Source of the DNA: an uncultured Chlorobiaceae bacterium
Lineage (GTDB): Bacteria > Bacteroidota > Chlorobiia > Chlorobiales > Chlorobiaceae
Direction: 5' to 3'
Assembly: GCA_903882665.1 (NCBI GenBank)
Contig: CAIRXW010000043.1
Location: 87,655 to 151,654, forward strand
DNA: 64,000 bases
Program-made: the position numbers and the translations under genes
The notes under the pieces: model-generated
The model's database searches: none
Seen by the model: only the letters and a program-made list of their open reading frames with translations
Told to the model about the DNA's origin: nothing
In this document: piece after piece, positions 18,155 to 26,372 of the stretch
Layout of the letters: each line of letters opens with the position of its first letter
How positions within the stretch are numbered: the first letter of the stretch is position 1

Positions 18155-19075
18155 CTACGGGACAAGTACCAAGCGAAAACCAACGCAGTCTTTACGCAAA
18201 TAGGGGTAGGCATTGAAACGATGAGCCGACCGGCAAAGCCTTGCGTCGCAATTCCATCCCCCGCCACGAAGCACACGGAGCGAACCGGTTGCTGACCCCG
18301 CAGGATTGGAAACCGTTCCTTCCGCTTTACATTCGTCATAGTACGTTCTGCTGAACCAGTCGCTGCACCACTCCCAGACATTGCCGTGCATGTTGTACAA
18401 ACCCCACGCATTGGGCGCAAAACTGTTCGCCGTGACAGTCTTCCCTCTATAGACTCCCTTCTGATTGTTGGTGAACGGATTTTTGTACGGATTTTTGTAC
18501 GGACTTTTGTAGGGATTAGCACCGTTATAGTTGGCGTTCCCGCTCATCAACTCCTCTCCGGAATTGAAAGGTGTTGTGGTTCCTGCACGGCAAGCATATT
18601 CCCATTCAGCTTCAGTCGGTATCCGGAACTGCTTCCCTGTTTTTTTCGTCAGCCACTGGCTGTAGGCTACAGCGTCATACCAGCTCACATGCAACACCGG
18701 GTGATTCTCTTCACTATGCGATCGCACGCTGCCAGATAATTCGTTACGCTTGTTGACCTCTCCTCCCGCTTTTTCTGCTTCAGTCCGGGCAGAAGCTTCC
18801 ACGAAGCTCCTGAACTCGGCAACAGTCACCGGATATTTGCACAGAAAAAAATCACTCACCCGTACCTGATGCTGGGTTTCATCACTGCCGCGAAGAAACT
18901 CACTCAAAGGGCTGCCCATCGTAAACTCACCACCGCGTATCAAAACGAAGTTATGAAGGAGAGACTCGTCGCCGACAGTAAGAGTGGTCGCAGTTGTAGC
19001 GGCAGAAAGCTCTTCAGGTGATTCTTGATTGAGGCGCTCCTGCCTGTGGCCAAAGATTTTAGTAGACCAACTCAT
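18155..19075 (-). CDS. Formylglycine-generating enzyme (SUMF1/FGE-sulfatase) domain protein
   Basis: FGE-fold proteins include enzymes that oxidise a sulfatase cysteine to formylglycine, as well as many paralogues of other or unknown function. The 306-residue protein has the fold's conserved blocks: RGGEFTMGS (47-55), HPVLHVSWYDAVAYSQWLT (125-143), FRIPTEAEWEYACRAG (150-165), LYNMHGNVWEWCSDW (226-240) and LRVLRGGGWNC (266-276). Cys276 and Cys281 are five residues apart, the spacing of the paired copper-binding cysteines in true FGE; many bacterial paralogues keep only the second. An in-frame 12-bp tandem repeat encodes an NPYK stretch at 187-200. No sulfatase gene lies nearby, so the substrate is unknown. 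Confidence 0.85.
   Translation of the reverse strand: MSWSTKIFGHRQERLNQESPEELSAATTATTLTVGDESLLHNFVLIRGGEFTMGSPLSEFLRGSDETQHQVRVSDFFLCKYPVTVAEFRSFVEASARTEAEKAGGEVNKRNELSGSVRSHSEENHPVLHVSWYDAVAYSQWLTKKTGKQFRIPTEAEWEYACRAGTTTPFNSGEELMSGNANYNGANPYKSPYKNPYKNPFTNNQKGVYRGKTVTANSFAPNAWGLYNMHGNVWEWCSDWFSRTYYDECKAEGTVSNPAGSATGSLRVLRGGGWNCDARLCRSAHRFNAYPYLRKDCVGFRLVLVP
18477..18512. repeat. Three-copy 12-bp tandem repeat inside the FGE-like gene
   Basis: Three head-to-tail copies of a 12-bp unit (ggatttttgtac on the plus strand; the third differs at two positions) lie in frame and encode a repeated Asn/Ser-Pro-Tyr-Lys block. Because the unit is a multiple of three, copy-number slippage changes protein length without a frameshift. 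Confidence 0.85.
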
Positions 19076-19485
19076 TCCGTCTTTGATTACCGTTATAAGT
19101 TTTTGCTTGCAGGCTGTTGCGATTTTGAATCAATCACGCCATGATACCATCACTAATAATCAAGTAACCAAGGCGCACATTTGTATTGAAAATACAAAAA
19201 GTGTACAGAAATCTGCCGGGTTTTCTGATTTTTTTCCTGTAACAGAAACTCCAGGCATTTTTTCATTAACTCCTTATGAAAATTATTTCTAAAAGAAACA
19301 AAAAATGCCGTTAACTATTCGCATAACAACGGACTCTTATTACGTCAATATCGCGGTCGCACCAGTACATCGCCGGGCACTGATCAACTGGATGAATTTA
19401 ATGACGCGAGCTCTTGTTTATAGCCGCTGTCGGATTTACCTTGATAAATTATGTCTGCCTCCTCCAAACTTATACTTTTTTTGCA
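19076..19485. other. 410-nt intergenic region between divergent FGE-like and thioesterase genes
   Basis: I see no convincing gene here. It is AT-rich and should hold the promoters of both flanking genes. A perfect 8-bp inverted repeat with a 3-nt spacer (TTTGTATT/AATACAAA, 19190-19208) could be an operator or a small hairpin. Confidence 0.5.
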
Positions 19486-19878
19486 ATGGAAACCTATAAA
19501 CTTGTCCTGCCCGAACATCTCAACCATTACGGCTTTCTCTTTGGCGGCAACCTTTTGAAATGGATTGACGAAATCGGTTATATCACCGTCTCTCTTGATT
19601 ATCCCGGCTGCAACTTTGTGACGGTTGGCATGGATAAGGTTGAGTTCAAAAAAAGCATTCGGGGTGGTTCAATCCTCTGTTTTGTGACTGAAAAAAACAA
19701 AATCGGACATACATCAATCGAATACACCGTACGCGTCTACAAAAAAAGTATTGAGACCGGTGACCGGGTTATGGCTTTCAGCACGCACATCACCTTCGTC
19801 TGCCTTGATGACAAAGGTCTAAAGAAAGAGCTCTGCTGCGGCTATAAGGAGAAAGGTGAAGGAAACAACTGCATCTGA
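19486..19878 (+). CDS. Hotdog-fold acyl-CoA thioesterase
   Basis: Small hotdog thioesterases hydrolyse acyl-CoA. The ATG at 19486 gives 130 residues starting [16 protein letters not shown], the usual opening of the YciA/BFIT-like group; longer in-frame starts add a hydrophobic, non-homologous stretch. The hotdog core is evident: [19 protein letters not shown] (long central helix with Asp), then [15 protein letters not shown] and a final strand [12 protein letters not shown]. There is no obvious ribosome-binding site, as is common in this genome. Its 3' end is 21 nt from the convergent LptF/LptG-type gene. Confidence 0.85.
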   Translation: METYKLVLPEHLNHYGFLFGGNLLKWIDEIGYITVSLDYPGCNFVTVGMDKVEFKKSIRGGSILCFVTEKNKIGHTSIEYTVRVYKKSIETGDRVMAFSTHITFVCLDDKGLKKELCCGYKEKGEGNNCI

Positions 19879-19899
19879 GCTCCTTTTCACCTCCTCCCG

Positions 19900-21228
19900 C
19901 TACCGGGAGGTATTGAAGACCGAGCCGCTCAGTCTGACCATAAGGGCTATACCGACCACAATCATTACGGTATTGGCCAGCCACATGGAGATCATGGGGT
20001 CGAGGATGCCCCTTTCGGCAATTTTTTCTCCGGAAATCATGATCATCCAGTAAAGCACAAAAAAGATAAGCGAGATGGCAGCTCCCACACCAAACCCGCC
20101 GCGCTTTGCAAGAACGCCAAGAGGGGCACCAACGAGCACAAAAACAAAGCAGGCAAGAGAGAGCGCATATTTTTTATGATAGGCCGCCATATAGCGGTTG
20201 TACATGTTCCGGTTTGCTTCGATACTTTTGAGTTCCCCGTCAAGCTGAAGAAGTTGGCGATCCACATAGGCTGCTGCGGCTGACGCTCCCGCTTTTCCTG
20301 CCGACTTCAATGATCTGACGGGCTTTCCGGGAGTCCCGGAACTGCTTTCAGCAATCCACTGCGCGGCCTCTTCAAGCGGCCTGTTGATGAGCTTTTCTGA
20401 TACTGAAATTCTTTTTTGGAACTCATCACCAATGGCAAGCAGCTCTTTTGCTGAAAGCTCGGTATCACCTGAACGCATTCGATTCTCGGAAGAGCGTGAA
20501 AAACCGAAGCCCGATGATTCAAAAACAAAACGGTGCTTCCGGAAACTCATGTGGCGGTAATTTTTATGATCCGGCAAGCCTACCTGATGAATTTCACCAT
20601 TGAACAGCGTCATGACCAGATACTGGTAATCACCGGTAAAATCAACGGTGCCCTTTTCAGCCGTCACCATAGTAGTATAACCATGCCGGGTGGCATCATA
20701 GATCACAATACCCATCAGCTCTTTTGAAGCATCATCTGACTTTCGAACAAAGATGGAGTAGCCGTCAAGCAAGGTTGAAAAAGCGTTTTCCGTTAATCCG
20801 AACAACGGTTTTGAGCGTGCGATGTCGACCATCATCGATTTCGCATAATAGTTTGACTTGGGAAGCACAACATTATTAAACCGTTCGACAAAAAATGAAA
20901 GAAAAAGGCCTGCAAGGAGAACCGGTATCATAATCCGATAAAGCGAGATACCGGTGGCCCTGAAAACAGTCATTTCAGAGGTGGTCGTCAGGGAGCCGAA
21001 TGCCATGACAACGGCAACAAGAACAGCCATGGGAGCCGCAAGCCCGACCATCCATGCCGACTGCAGCGCAATAAGCTCAACAATGGCAGCAAATCCGATG
21101 CCCTTGCCGATGAAACGATCGGCAAAAGTGGTAAAAAACTGGAGTATCAGAACAAAAATAATGGTGACAAAAGCAAACAGGAATGGCCCGATATGCGCTT
21201 TCAGGATATAACGATCAATGATTTTCAT
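19900..21228 (-). CDS. LptF/LptG family lipopolysaccharide export permease
   Basis: LptF and LptG form the inner-membrane part of the LptB2FG exporter that moves LPS towards the outer membrane. Starting at ATG 21228 (MKIIDRYILKAHIGPFLFAF) gives 442 residues with the family's six-helix plan. Three N-terminal helices, a large periplasmic beta-jellyroll domain (about 135-330) and three C-terminal helices are visible, including the segment LVGAPLGVLAKRGGFGVG that is diagnostic of YjgP/YjgQ proteins. An upstream in-frame extension of 62 codons contains a hydrophobic stretch but is not family-like. I cannot tell LptF from LptG; the partner is not nearby. Confidence 0.9.
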   Translation of the reverse strand: MKIIDRYILKAHIGPFLFAFVTIIFVLILQFFTTFADRFIGKGIGFAAIVELIALQSAWMVGLAAPMAVLVAVVMAFGSLTTTSEMTVFRATGISLYRIMIPVLLAGLFLSFFVERFNNVVLPKSNYYAKSMMVDIARSKPLFGLTENAFSTLLDGYSIFVRKSDDASKELMGIVIYDATRHGYTTMVTAEKGTVDFTGDYQYLVMTLFNGEIHQVGLPDHKNYRHMSFRKHRFVFESSGFGFSRSSENRMRSGDTELSAKELLAIGDEFQKRISVSEKLINRPLEEAAQWIAESSSGTPGKPVRSLKSAGKAGASAAAAYVDRQLLQLDGELKSIEANRNMYNRYMAAYHKKYALSLACFVFVLVGAPLGVLAKRGGFGVGAAISLIFFVLYWMIMISGEKIAERGILDPMISMWLANTVMIVVGIALMVRLSGSVFNTSR

Positions 21229-21580
21229 AAAAAGTGTTCTCTTTGACTCCCCTTTGTTGCAATGATTGCTCTTACGTTGACGACCGGGTTCGAACAGCCA
21301 GATGAAGGGAATATAACCTATAATGGAGATGATACACAGAGAGGCAATAATGTTGCGCTTTTGCCGCCCAAACATCATACCAGGCTTGCTCATTCGCCCC
21401 CTCAGAGTGCTCAAATTTATGCCATAGCAGGATTGGTAAAGAACATCACATCATTTTACGACCGTTACCATAACATTTGAGGCGGAACCCATCAATAAAT
21501 ATTACAGGAGAAGATCATCATTCCCTACCTCAAGTCAATAATGGGCTTTATGGGAATCGAGCATTTCGAACCGGTCGTGC
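21229..21580. other. 352-nt region between divergent Lpt-type and MFS genes
   Basis: No gene is convincing. On the minus strand a 62-codon frame runs in phase into the permease gene and contains a hydrophobic segment, which may be a decayed small membrane-protein gene. Promoters for both neighbours must lie here. Confidence 0.45.
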
Positions 21581-22852
21581 TTGACGGTGTTTAGTCTTAT
21601 ATTGAAATACATTGCAATTTTATTGAATCTCTTGCCGTACACAGTGACCCGTTTTTTGAAAAAAGGTACAATTCCGGAATTGGGATTTGCGGAATTCATT
21701 TCACTTGCGGCCATGATGATGTCGCTGGTCGCACTCTCCGTCGATACCATGCTGCCCGCCCTCTCAGAAATAGGCCGGGATCTCGGAGCTGTCGACAACA
21801 ACAGCTCACAGCTCATCATCTCCCTGCTTTTTCTCGGAATGGCTTCCGGGCAACTGCTCTATGGACCGATGTCGGACAATACTGGACGCAAACCGGCTAT
21901 TTATGCAGGTTACGGACTGTTCATAACCGGCTGTCTCCTCTCGCTCATGGCCACGACCCTTCCCGTCATGCTGGCTGGGAGATTCCTTCAGGGATTCGGA
22001 ACAGCCGGCCCCCGCATTGTCTCAATCGCAATCGTTCGGGACCGTTACGCGGGCAGGGCCATGGCCCGTGTCATGTCCTTTGTCATGACGGTTTTCATCA
22101 TCGTACCCATTATCGCCCCGACCCTTGGACAGGGTATGCTGTTTCTTGCAGGATGGCGTGCCATCTTTATGTCATTTCTCATTCTGGCTATGCTCACGCT
22201 GGTCTGGTTTGCATGCCGTCAGCCCGAAACTCTGCCGAAGGAAAAAAGAGTCCCGTTTTCGTTCAAACAGATCATGGGCACCGTGATGATAATTTTGGGG
22301 AACCGAAGTGCAATGGGCTATACGGTAACTGCCGGTCTTGTATTTGGCTTTTTCCTCGGCTACCTGAATTCAGCACAGCAGATTTTTCAGGAACTCTATG
22401 CACTCGGAGCGGAGTTTCCTTACTATTTCGCCTTTCTTGCACTCTCGATAGGCGGCGCATCATTATGTAATGCACGGTTTGTGCTGCACCATACCATGCA
22501 GTTCCTTTCAATACGTGCGCTTATTTCCATCAGTGCACTTTCAGCCGGATTCTTTCTGATTGCTCTTTGGAATCATGGGCATCCGCCACTTTGGATGCTC
22601 ATGGCATACCTTTTTGCAACATTTTTCGGCACTGGAATACTCTTCGGAAACCTCAACGCACTTGCGATGGACTCTCTTGGAAAAATTGCCGGTATCGGAT
22701 CCGGCGTTGTAGGTTCGCTGTCAACCTTCATAGCACTCATTACAGGAACCGCAATCGGTCAGAGCTACAACGGCACGGTACTGCCTCTTACAGCAGGTTT
22801 TTTTATGCTCAGCATAGCATCCCTTGCCACTATGCGGTGGGCGGAAAAATAA
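21581..22852 (+). CDS. Bcr/CflA-type multidrug MFS exporter
   Basis: Proteins of this group are 12-helix proton antiporters that export drugs or small metabolites. The product is about 420 residues. The first helix carries the Bcr/CflA phrase [18 protein letters not shown], and the loop 2-3 MFS motif is [17 protein letters not shown]. Motif C-like [22 protein letters not shown] follows in helix 5, with a Arg-Asp pair typical of the subfamily. The start is uncertain: the frame opens with TTG (21581) or GTG (21587) and no ATG precedes the first helix. It is divergent from the LPS permease gene. Confidence 0.87.
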   Translation: MTVFSLILKYIAILLNLLPYTVTRFLKKGTIPELGFAEFISLAAMMMSLVALSVDTMLPALSEIGRDLGAVDNNSSQLIISLLFLGMASGQLLYGPMSDNTGRKPAIYAGYGLFITGCLLSLMATTLPVMLAGRFLQGFGTAGPRIVSIAIVRDRYAGRAMARVMSFVMTVFIIVPIIAPTLGQGMLFLAGWRAIFMSFLILAMLTLVWFACRQPETLPKEKRVPFSFKQIMGTVMIILGNRSAMGYTVTAGLVFGFFLGYLNSAQQIFQELYALGAEFPYYFAFLALSIGGASLCNARFVLHHTMQFLSIRALISISALSAGFFLIALWNHGHPPLWMLMAYLFATFFGTGILFGNLNALAMDSLGKIAGIGSGVVGSLSTFIALITGTAIGQSYNGTVLPLTAGFFMLSIASLATMRWAEK

Positions 22853-22999
22853 TCTGACGGTGATCGGCTCCGGGGGTTTGCGTCTATTTTGTTTTACGGG
22901 CCATGACGAATATATTTGAGTTACTTGTGGCTGATGTTGGATTGTTGCAGCAATGAAGAACCTCGGCTGAGTTGATGCTGTTGAAACAATAAGAAACGT

Positions 23000-23964
23000 A
23001 TGGAGAGCAAAAACGATCATTACGACAGCCCGTGGAAAGAGGCCATAGAGCGTTATTTCCCGGAATTTATGACTTTTTATTTCAGTGATGCTTATGCCCT
23101 AATTGATTGGTCGAAAGAGCATGTTTTTTTGGATCAGGAGCTTGGGCAGTGGTGCAGGATGCTGAGCTGGGAACGCGTTTTGTTGACCGGCTGGTCAGGG
23201 TGACCGAGCATTGTGGCGATGAAAGCTTGATATACATTCACGTTGAGGTACAGGGCACAAAGCAGGCTGAGTTTGCCGAGCGGATGTTTGTATACAATTA
23301 CAGGATTTTCGACCGATACAAAAGGCCTGTTGCAAGTTTGGCGGTGCTGGCCGATGAACACAAGATGTGGAAGCCTGCCTCTTATGGTTTTTCGGTGCTG
23401 GGATGCCGTCATACCCTGGAGTTCCCGGTTGCAAAGCTGACCGATTATGAAGACCAACTTGATGAGCTTCTGGCATCGGATAATGCCTTTGGATGGATTA
23501 CTGCGGCACACATTCTGACGCAAAAAACCAGAACAGAGGATAAGGAACGGTACAACGCCAAACTCCGTCTACTGCGGATACTGTACGAACGGCATTGGGA
23601 TAAACAGCGCGTCATCAATTTATTCAATGTGATCGACTGGTTAATGCAGTTACCGGAATTACTGAATAATCAGGTCTGGCAAGAACTTGAAACAATCGAG
23701 GAGAGAGAAAAAGTGCAATACATCACAAGCGTGGAAAGAATCGGTATGGCCAAGGGTATGACTGAAGGCGTTGCCAAAGGTATCGCCAAGGGCATCGCCA
23801 AGGGTGAATCCCGGATACTCAAAAGGCAGCTTGAACGACGCTTTGGCCTGTTGCCCGAGTGGGCATCAGAACGGTTAGTGAGCGCAAAAGAGGATGAATT
23901 GGAGGCCTGGAGTGATACTGTTCTCACTGCCGAGACCTTGGAAGCTGTTTTCCGCGAACACTGA
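23000..23964 (+). pseudogene. Rpn/PD-(D/E)XK transposase-like nuclease, broken by a 1-nt frameshift
   Basis: Rpn-type proteins are recombination-promoting nucleases with a PD-(D/E)XK fold, common as multicopy genes. The first frame (23000-23149) encodes the family start, WKEAIERYFPEFMTFYF through FLDQELGQ. The rest continues in the +1-shifted frame from about 23149 (VVQDAELGTRFVDRLV, then YIHVEVQG with catalytic Glu-Val-Gln, AERMFVYNYRIFDRYKRPVA). One G is missing between CAG and TGGTG at 23147-23152; restoring it joins the two halves. The C-terminal KGIAKG-type repeat (about 23745-23810) is typical. It is probably a recent pseudogene, unless frameshifting rescues it. Confidence 0.85.
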
Positions 23965-24837
23965 CCTTTCATAAAGAATCTACAGGCGTCCGGCTTTTGC
24001 GGGAACAAAGTGGATGTGCACTGGCAATTCGATGCGCTGCCAGATATAGCAGTTATTATCAGTATGGATGCTTTATATATTATGGTATTCCCTACCCTTG
24101 CCGCTTTTCGCAAGCAAGCGGAGCGCGCCGCAAATAGCCGTTCGCCGTTGTGCAGGGTGGCGATTGCTTTACTTTCGCGGGATGCCGTTGAATCATGCAT
24201 CTGCGGGCACTTATTCCCAACCTATTGCCAGACCTTGCCGCGTTTATCCCTGAAGAAAAAGCCAAGGTATAGTAGAAGAGTAAGGTAGTACCCAGGAGAG
24301 CTCGCATACCTGATTGAACGCCCGCCTGCTGCCACAAACTGCCGGTAGCGAAGCCGCATTGCTATGCTCTGCCTGGCAAGCGAAGCGCGCAGAGAAAGCA
24401 ATGCGTTCTGCACGTTCTGGAGCCGGAGCGGGCCAAGCGTAATGGAGCAGCGTGAAACGAAGCGGAGCGGCGGCGGAATGAAGCGAGTTCTTCCCGCGCA
24501 GGTGGAAGTGCGATGCAGTACGCCCAGCCTGATCGCGCGTGATATCAATGCTGCCATAGATCGAAATGCGGTCGGTGCGGTTCTCGATGGCAAGCTTTGG
24601 AGTCAGGTTCCGTTCAACCACCTTTCAGCCTGTACAAGAGGAATTATGCTTCAGGATCAATTTTTTCATTCTGGGAGAGCCCCCATCCGGCAATTCGCCG
24701 AACACCTTTGTGCGATGGAGAAATAAAAAGTGGAATCTGAAGCGGATTGAGCTGATCAATATATTCAGCAAATCCTTCGGCTAACCCTGCTCCATCAATC
24801 AGTTCATGCAGCTTGATCCAAAGCACCCTCCAGAGGT
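23965..24837. other. 870-nt gene-poor stretch with a decayed gene remnant
   Basis: No intact gene is supported. On the minus strand near 24535-24620 a fragment reading KLAIENRTDRISIYGS then ITRDQAG resembles a family of short conserved bacterial proteins, but it runs into unrelated sequence. Further fragments (24644-24826, minus) have no clear relative. The block at about 24380-24530 is purine-rich on the plus strand, notably GC-rich, and full of short gcgaagc/gagcgg-like repeats, unlike the flanking DNA. I read this as degraded mobile or accessory DNA. Confidence 0.5.
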
Positions 24838-24888
24838 ATAAAAAAATAAAGACCTACAAGCCGCAACCTGTAAGTCTTTATTTTTTTA
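24838..24888. terminator. Strong bidirectional intrinsic terminator downstream of tRNA-Lys
   Basis: Two inverted arms of about 22 nt (24838-24860 and 24867-24888), with one mismatch, enclose a loop of a few nt. A-rich and T-rich tails on the two sides let it act in both directions. It starts immediately after the tRNA-Lys 3' end on the minus strand. Confidence 0.85.
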
Positions 24889-24963
24889 TGGTGCACCCGG
24901 GAGGACTCGAACCTCCAACCCATTGATTAAGAGTCAATTGCTCTACCATTGAGCCACGGGTGC
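24889..24963 (-). tRNA. tRNA-Lys (anticodon CTT)
   Basis: A complete cloverleaf can be drawn on the minus strand. The 7-bp acceptor stem GCACCCG/CGGGTGC is perfect. The anticodon stem ATTGA/TCAAT encloses the loop CTCTTAA, giving anticodon CTT, and the T-arm contains GGTTCGAGTCC. The discriminator is A and CCA is encoded, unlike the other tRNAs in this window. It is followed by a strong terminator. Confidence 0.95.
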
Positions 24964-24970
24964 AGAAATT

Positions 24971-25330
24971 CTATTTTGCAGGCAGTGCAGGAAGCACTGG
25001 TGCGGAAGGCACCTTACCAACCGGAGCTGGAACCTGAGCAGGAGGCAGTAGAGGAATATTCTGCTGCAGAACACTTTCCGGAGCGTTCTTTGTTGTCCTG
25101 CCTGGAAGAGTAAATTCAGCGATAAAACAGATTATCATCACTGCTCCGGCAAGAATCGCTGTCATCTTGCTTAAAAAATCACCAGTCCTTCTTACGCCAA
25201 GCGTCTGAACGGTACCAAGGCTTGCAATACCACCAGTCAGGCCACTGCCACTTTTGGGGCTTTGCAACAAAATGACCCCGATCAGCAGAATCGATGCAAG
25301 TAAACCGACAATGACAATAAAAACATGCAT
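24971..25330 (-). CDS. secG: Preprotein translocase subunit SecG
   Basis: SecG is the small third subunit of the SecYEG channel and aids SecA-driven export. The 119-residue protein has two transmembrane helices (about 3-22 and 56-76) joined by the conserved loop [19 protein letters not shown]. The loop continues with [17 protein letters not shown], matching the SecG pattern of a Gly-rich loop and a 'RRxTxFLxKxT' start of helix 2. The C-terminal tail is long and rich in Pro, Ala and Val. It lies just upstream of tRNA-Lys on the same strand and is divergent from the DUF2905 gene. Confidence 0.95.
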   Translation of the reverse strand: MHVFIVIVGLLASILLIGVILLQSPKSGSGLTGGIASLGTVQTLGVRRTGDFLSKMTAILAGAVMIICFIAEFTLPGRTTKNAPESVLQQNIPLLPPAQVPAPVGKVPSAPVLPALPAK

Positions 25331-25419
25331 TTCCAGCCGCTTAAATAAATTTGCAAATATCGTATCTTCCTCTGAAGAAGGCCTTAATTTAGCAACTTTT
25401 GAAAAATATCCAAATCGCG

Positions 25420-25659
25420 ATGGCTGATACAGCCAAAATAGTTGTGATAACGGGCGTCGCCATTGTTGTTTTCGGTCTTTTCATGATGGCTTCCGGCAAG
25501 ACTGGCTCATGGGGTTGGCTCAACTGGTTCGGGAACCTTCCTCTCGACGTCAACATTGAGCGGGAAAACTTTCGGCTCTATTTTCCGCTTGGCACCTCAT
25601 TGCTGCTCTCTTTGCTGCTCACCTTGTTCATCTACCTTTTCAACAAATTTATCCGATAA
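25420..25659 (+). CDS. DUF2905 family small membrane protein
   Basis: This is a 79-residue protein of the DUF2905 family, whose function is unknown. Two transmembrane helices flank the signature [20 protein letters not shown], followed by [14 protein letters not shown], the 'GxLPGDIxIxxxNFxFYFPL' pattern of the family. I chose ATG 25420; an upstream TTG in frame would add seven residues. An exact TAnnTTTG match lies at 25346-25353 and could be its promoter. hisB follows after 9 nt on the same strand, so the pair is probably co-transcribed. Confidence 0.88.
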   Translation: MADTAKIVVITGVAIVVFGLFMMASGKTGSWGWLNWFGNLPLDVNIERENFRLYFPLGTSLLLSLLLTLFIYLFNKFIR

Positions 25660-25668
25660 CCCATACCC

Positions 25669-26271
25669 ATGCCTGAAGAAATCAAAAGAGCGGCGCGCAG
25701 CGCTACGGTAAGCAGAGCCACCAAAGAGACCAACATCACTGCAACCGTGACGCTTGACGGCACCGGAAGCAGCTCCGTGAATTCGGGGGTGGTCTTTCTT
25801 GATCACATGCTGACAAATTTCTGCAAACACTCCGGTATTGACCTTGCGCTGGAGTGCTGTGGGGATCTTGATGTTGATGATCATCATACCGTTGAAGACA
25901 TTGCCCTTGTGCTCGGGAGCGCCCTAGCCGAGGCGCTTGGCGACAAACGAGGCATAGCGCGATACGGCTGGGCAATCATCCCGATGGATGAGGCTCTGGC
26001 ACGCTGTGCCCTTGATCTGGGCGGAAGAAGCTGGTGTGTCTTCCATGCGGAGTTCAACCGTCCGGTGATTCAGGGATTTTCAACGGAGATGGTGGAGCAT
26101 TTTTTCATTTCACTTGCAGGAACACTGAAAGCCAATGTCCACCTTTCAATCCTTGATGGAGAGAATACGCACCACAAAATCGAGGCGCTGTTCAAGTCGT
26201 TTGCTTATGCCATGAAGGCGGGGGTGGCCATAACCGGTACAGAAATTCCCTCAACCAAGGGAGAGATTTGA
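25669..26271 (+). CDS. hisB: Imidazoleglycerol-phosphate dehydratase HisB
   Basis: HisB removes water from imidazole glycerol phosphate in histidine synthesis. The 200-residue protein is the monofunctional form without the phosphatase domain found in enterics. Two metal-binding His clusters are present: [17 protein letters not shown] with [10 protein letters not shown], and [10 protein letters not shown] with [14 protein letters not shown]. These give the two Mn sites of the family. Length and termini are normal. It is downstream of the DUF2905 gene and ends before a hairpin that separates it from the convergent rny gene. Confidence 0.97.
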   Translation: MPEEIKRAARSATVSRATKETNITATVTLDGTGSSSVNSGVVFLDHMLTNFCKHSGIDLALECCGDLDVDDHHTVEDIALVLGSALAEALGDKRGIARYGWAIIPMDEALARCALDLGGRSWCVFHAEFNRPVIQGFSTEMVEHFFISLAGTLKANVHLSILDGENTHHKIEALFKSFAYAMKAGVAITGTEIPSTKGEI

Positions 26272-26288
26272 GGTTTCCCCCGCACATA

Positions 26289-26320
26289 CAAAAGGGCTGC
26301 CTTTTCAGGGAGCCCTTGTG
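26289..26320. terminator. Hairpin between convergent hisB and rny
   Basis: Inverted arms AAGGGCT and AGCCCTT enclose a loop of about 12 nt. There is no long T-run, so it is a weak terminator or an RNA 3'-end stabiliser for hisB; it may serve rny from the other side. Confidence 0.55.
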
Positions 26321-26372
26321 TCATGTCAGAACGCCGGTTGTTGCGGCCAATCGTTTAGCGGTTGATACCCGC

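Noticed and set aside
21280..21310. GGTTCGAA-like T-loop resembling a tRNA
   Set aside because: The bases 5' and 3' do not form acceptor, D or anticodon stems; it is a chance T-arm sequence.
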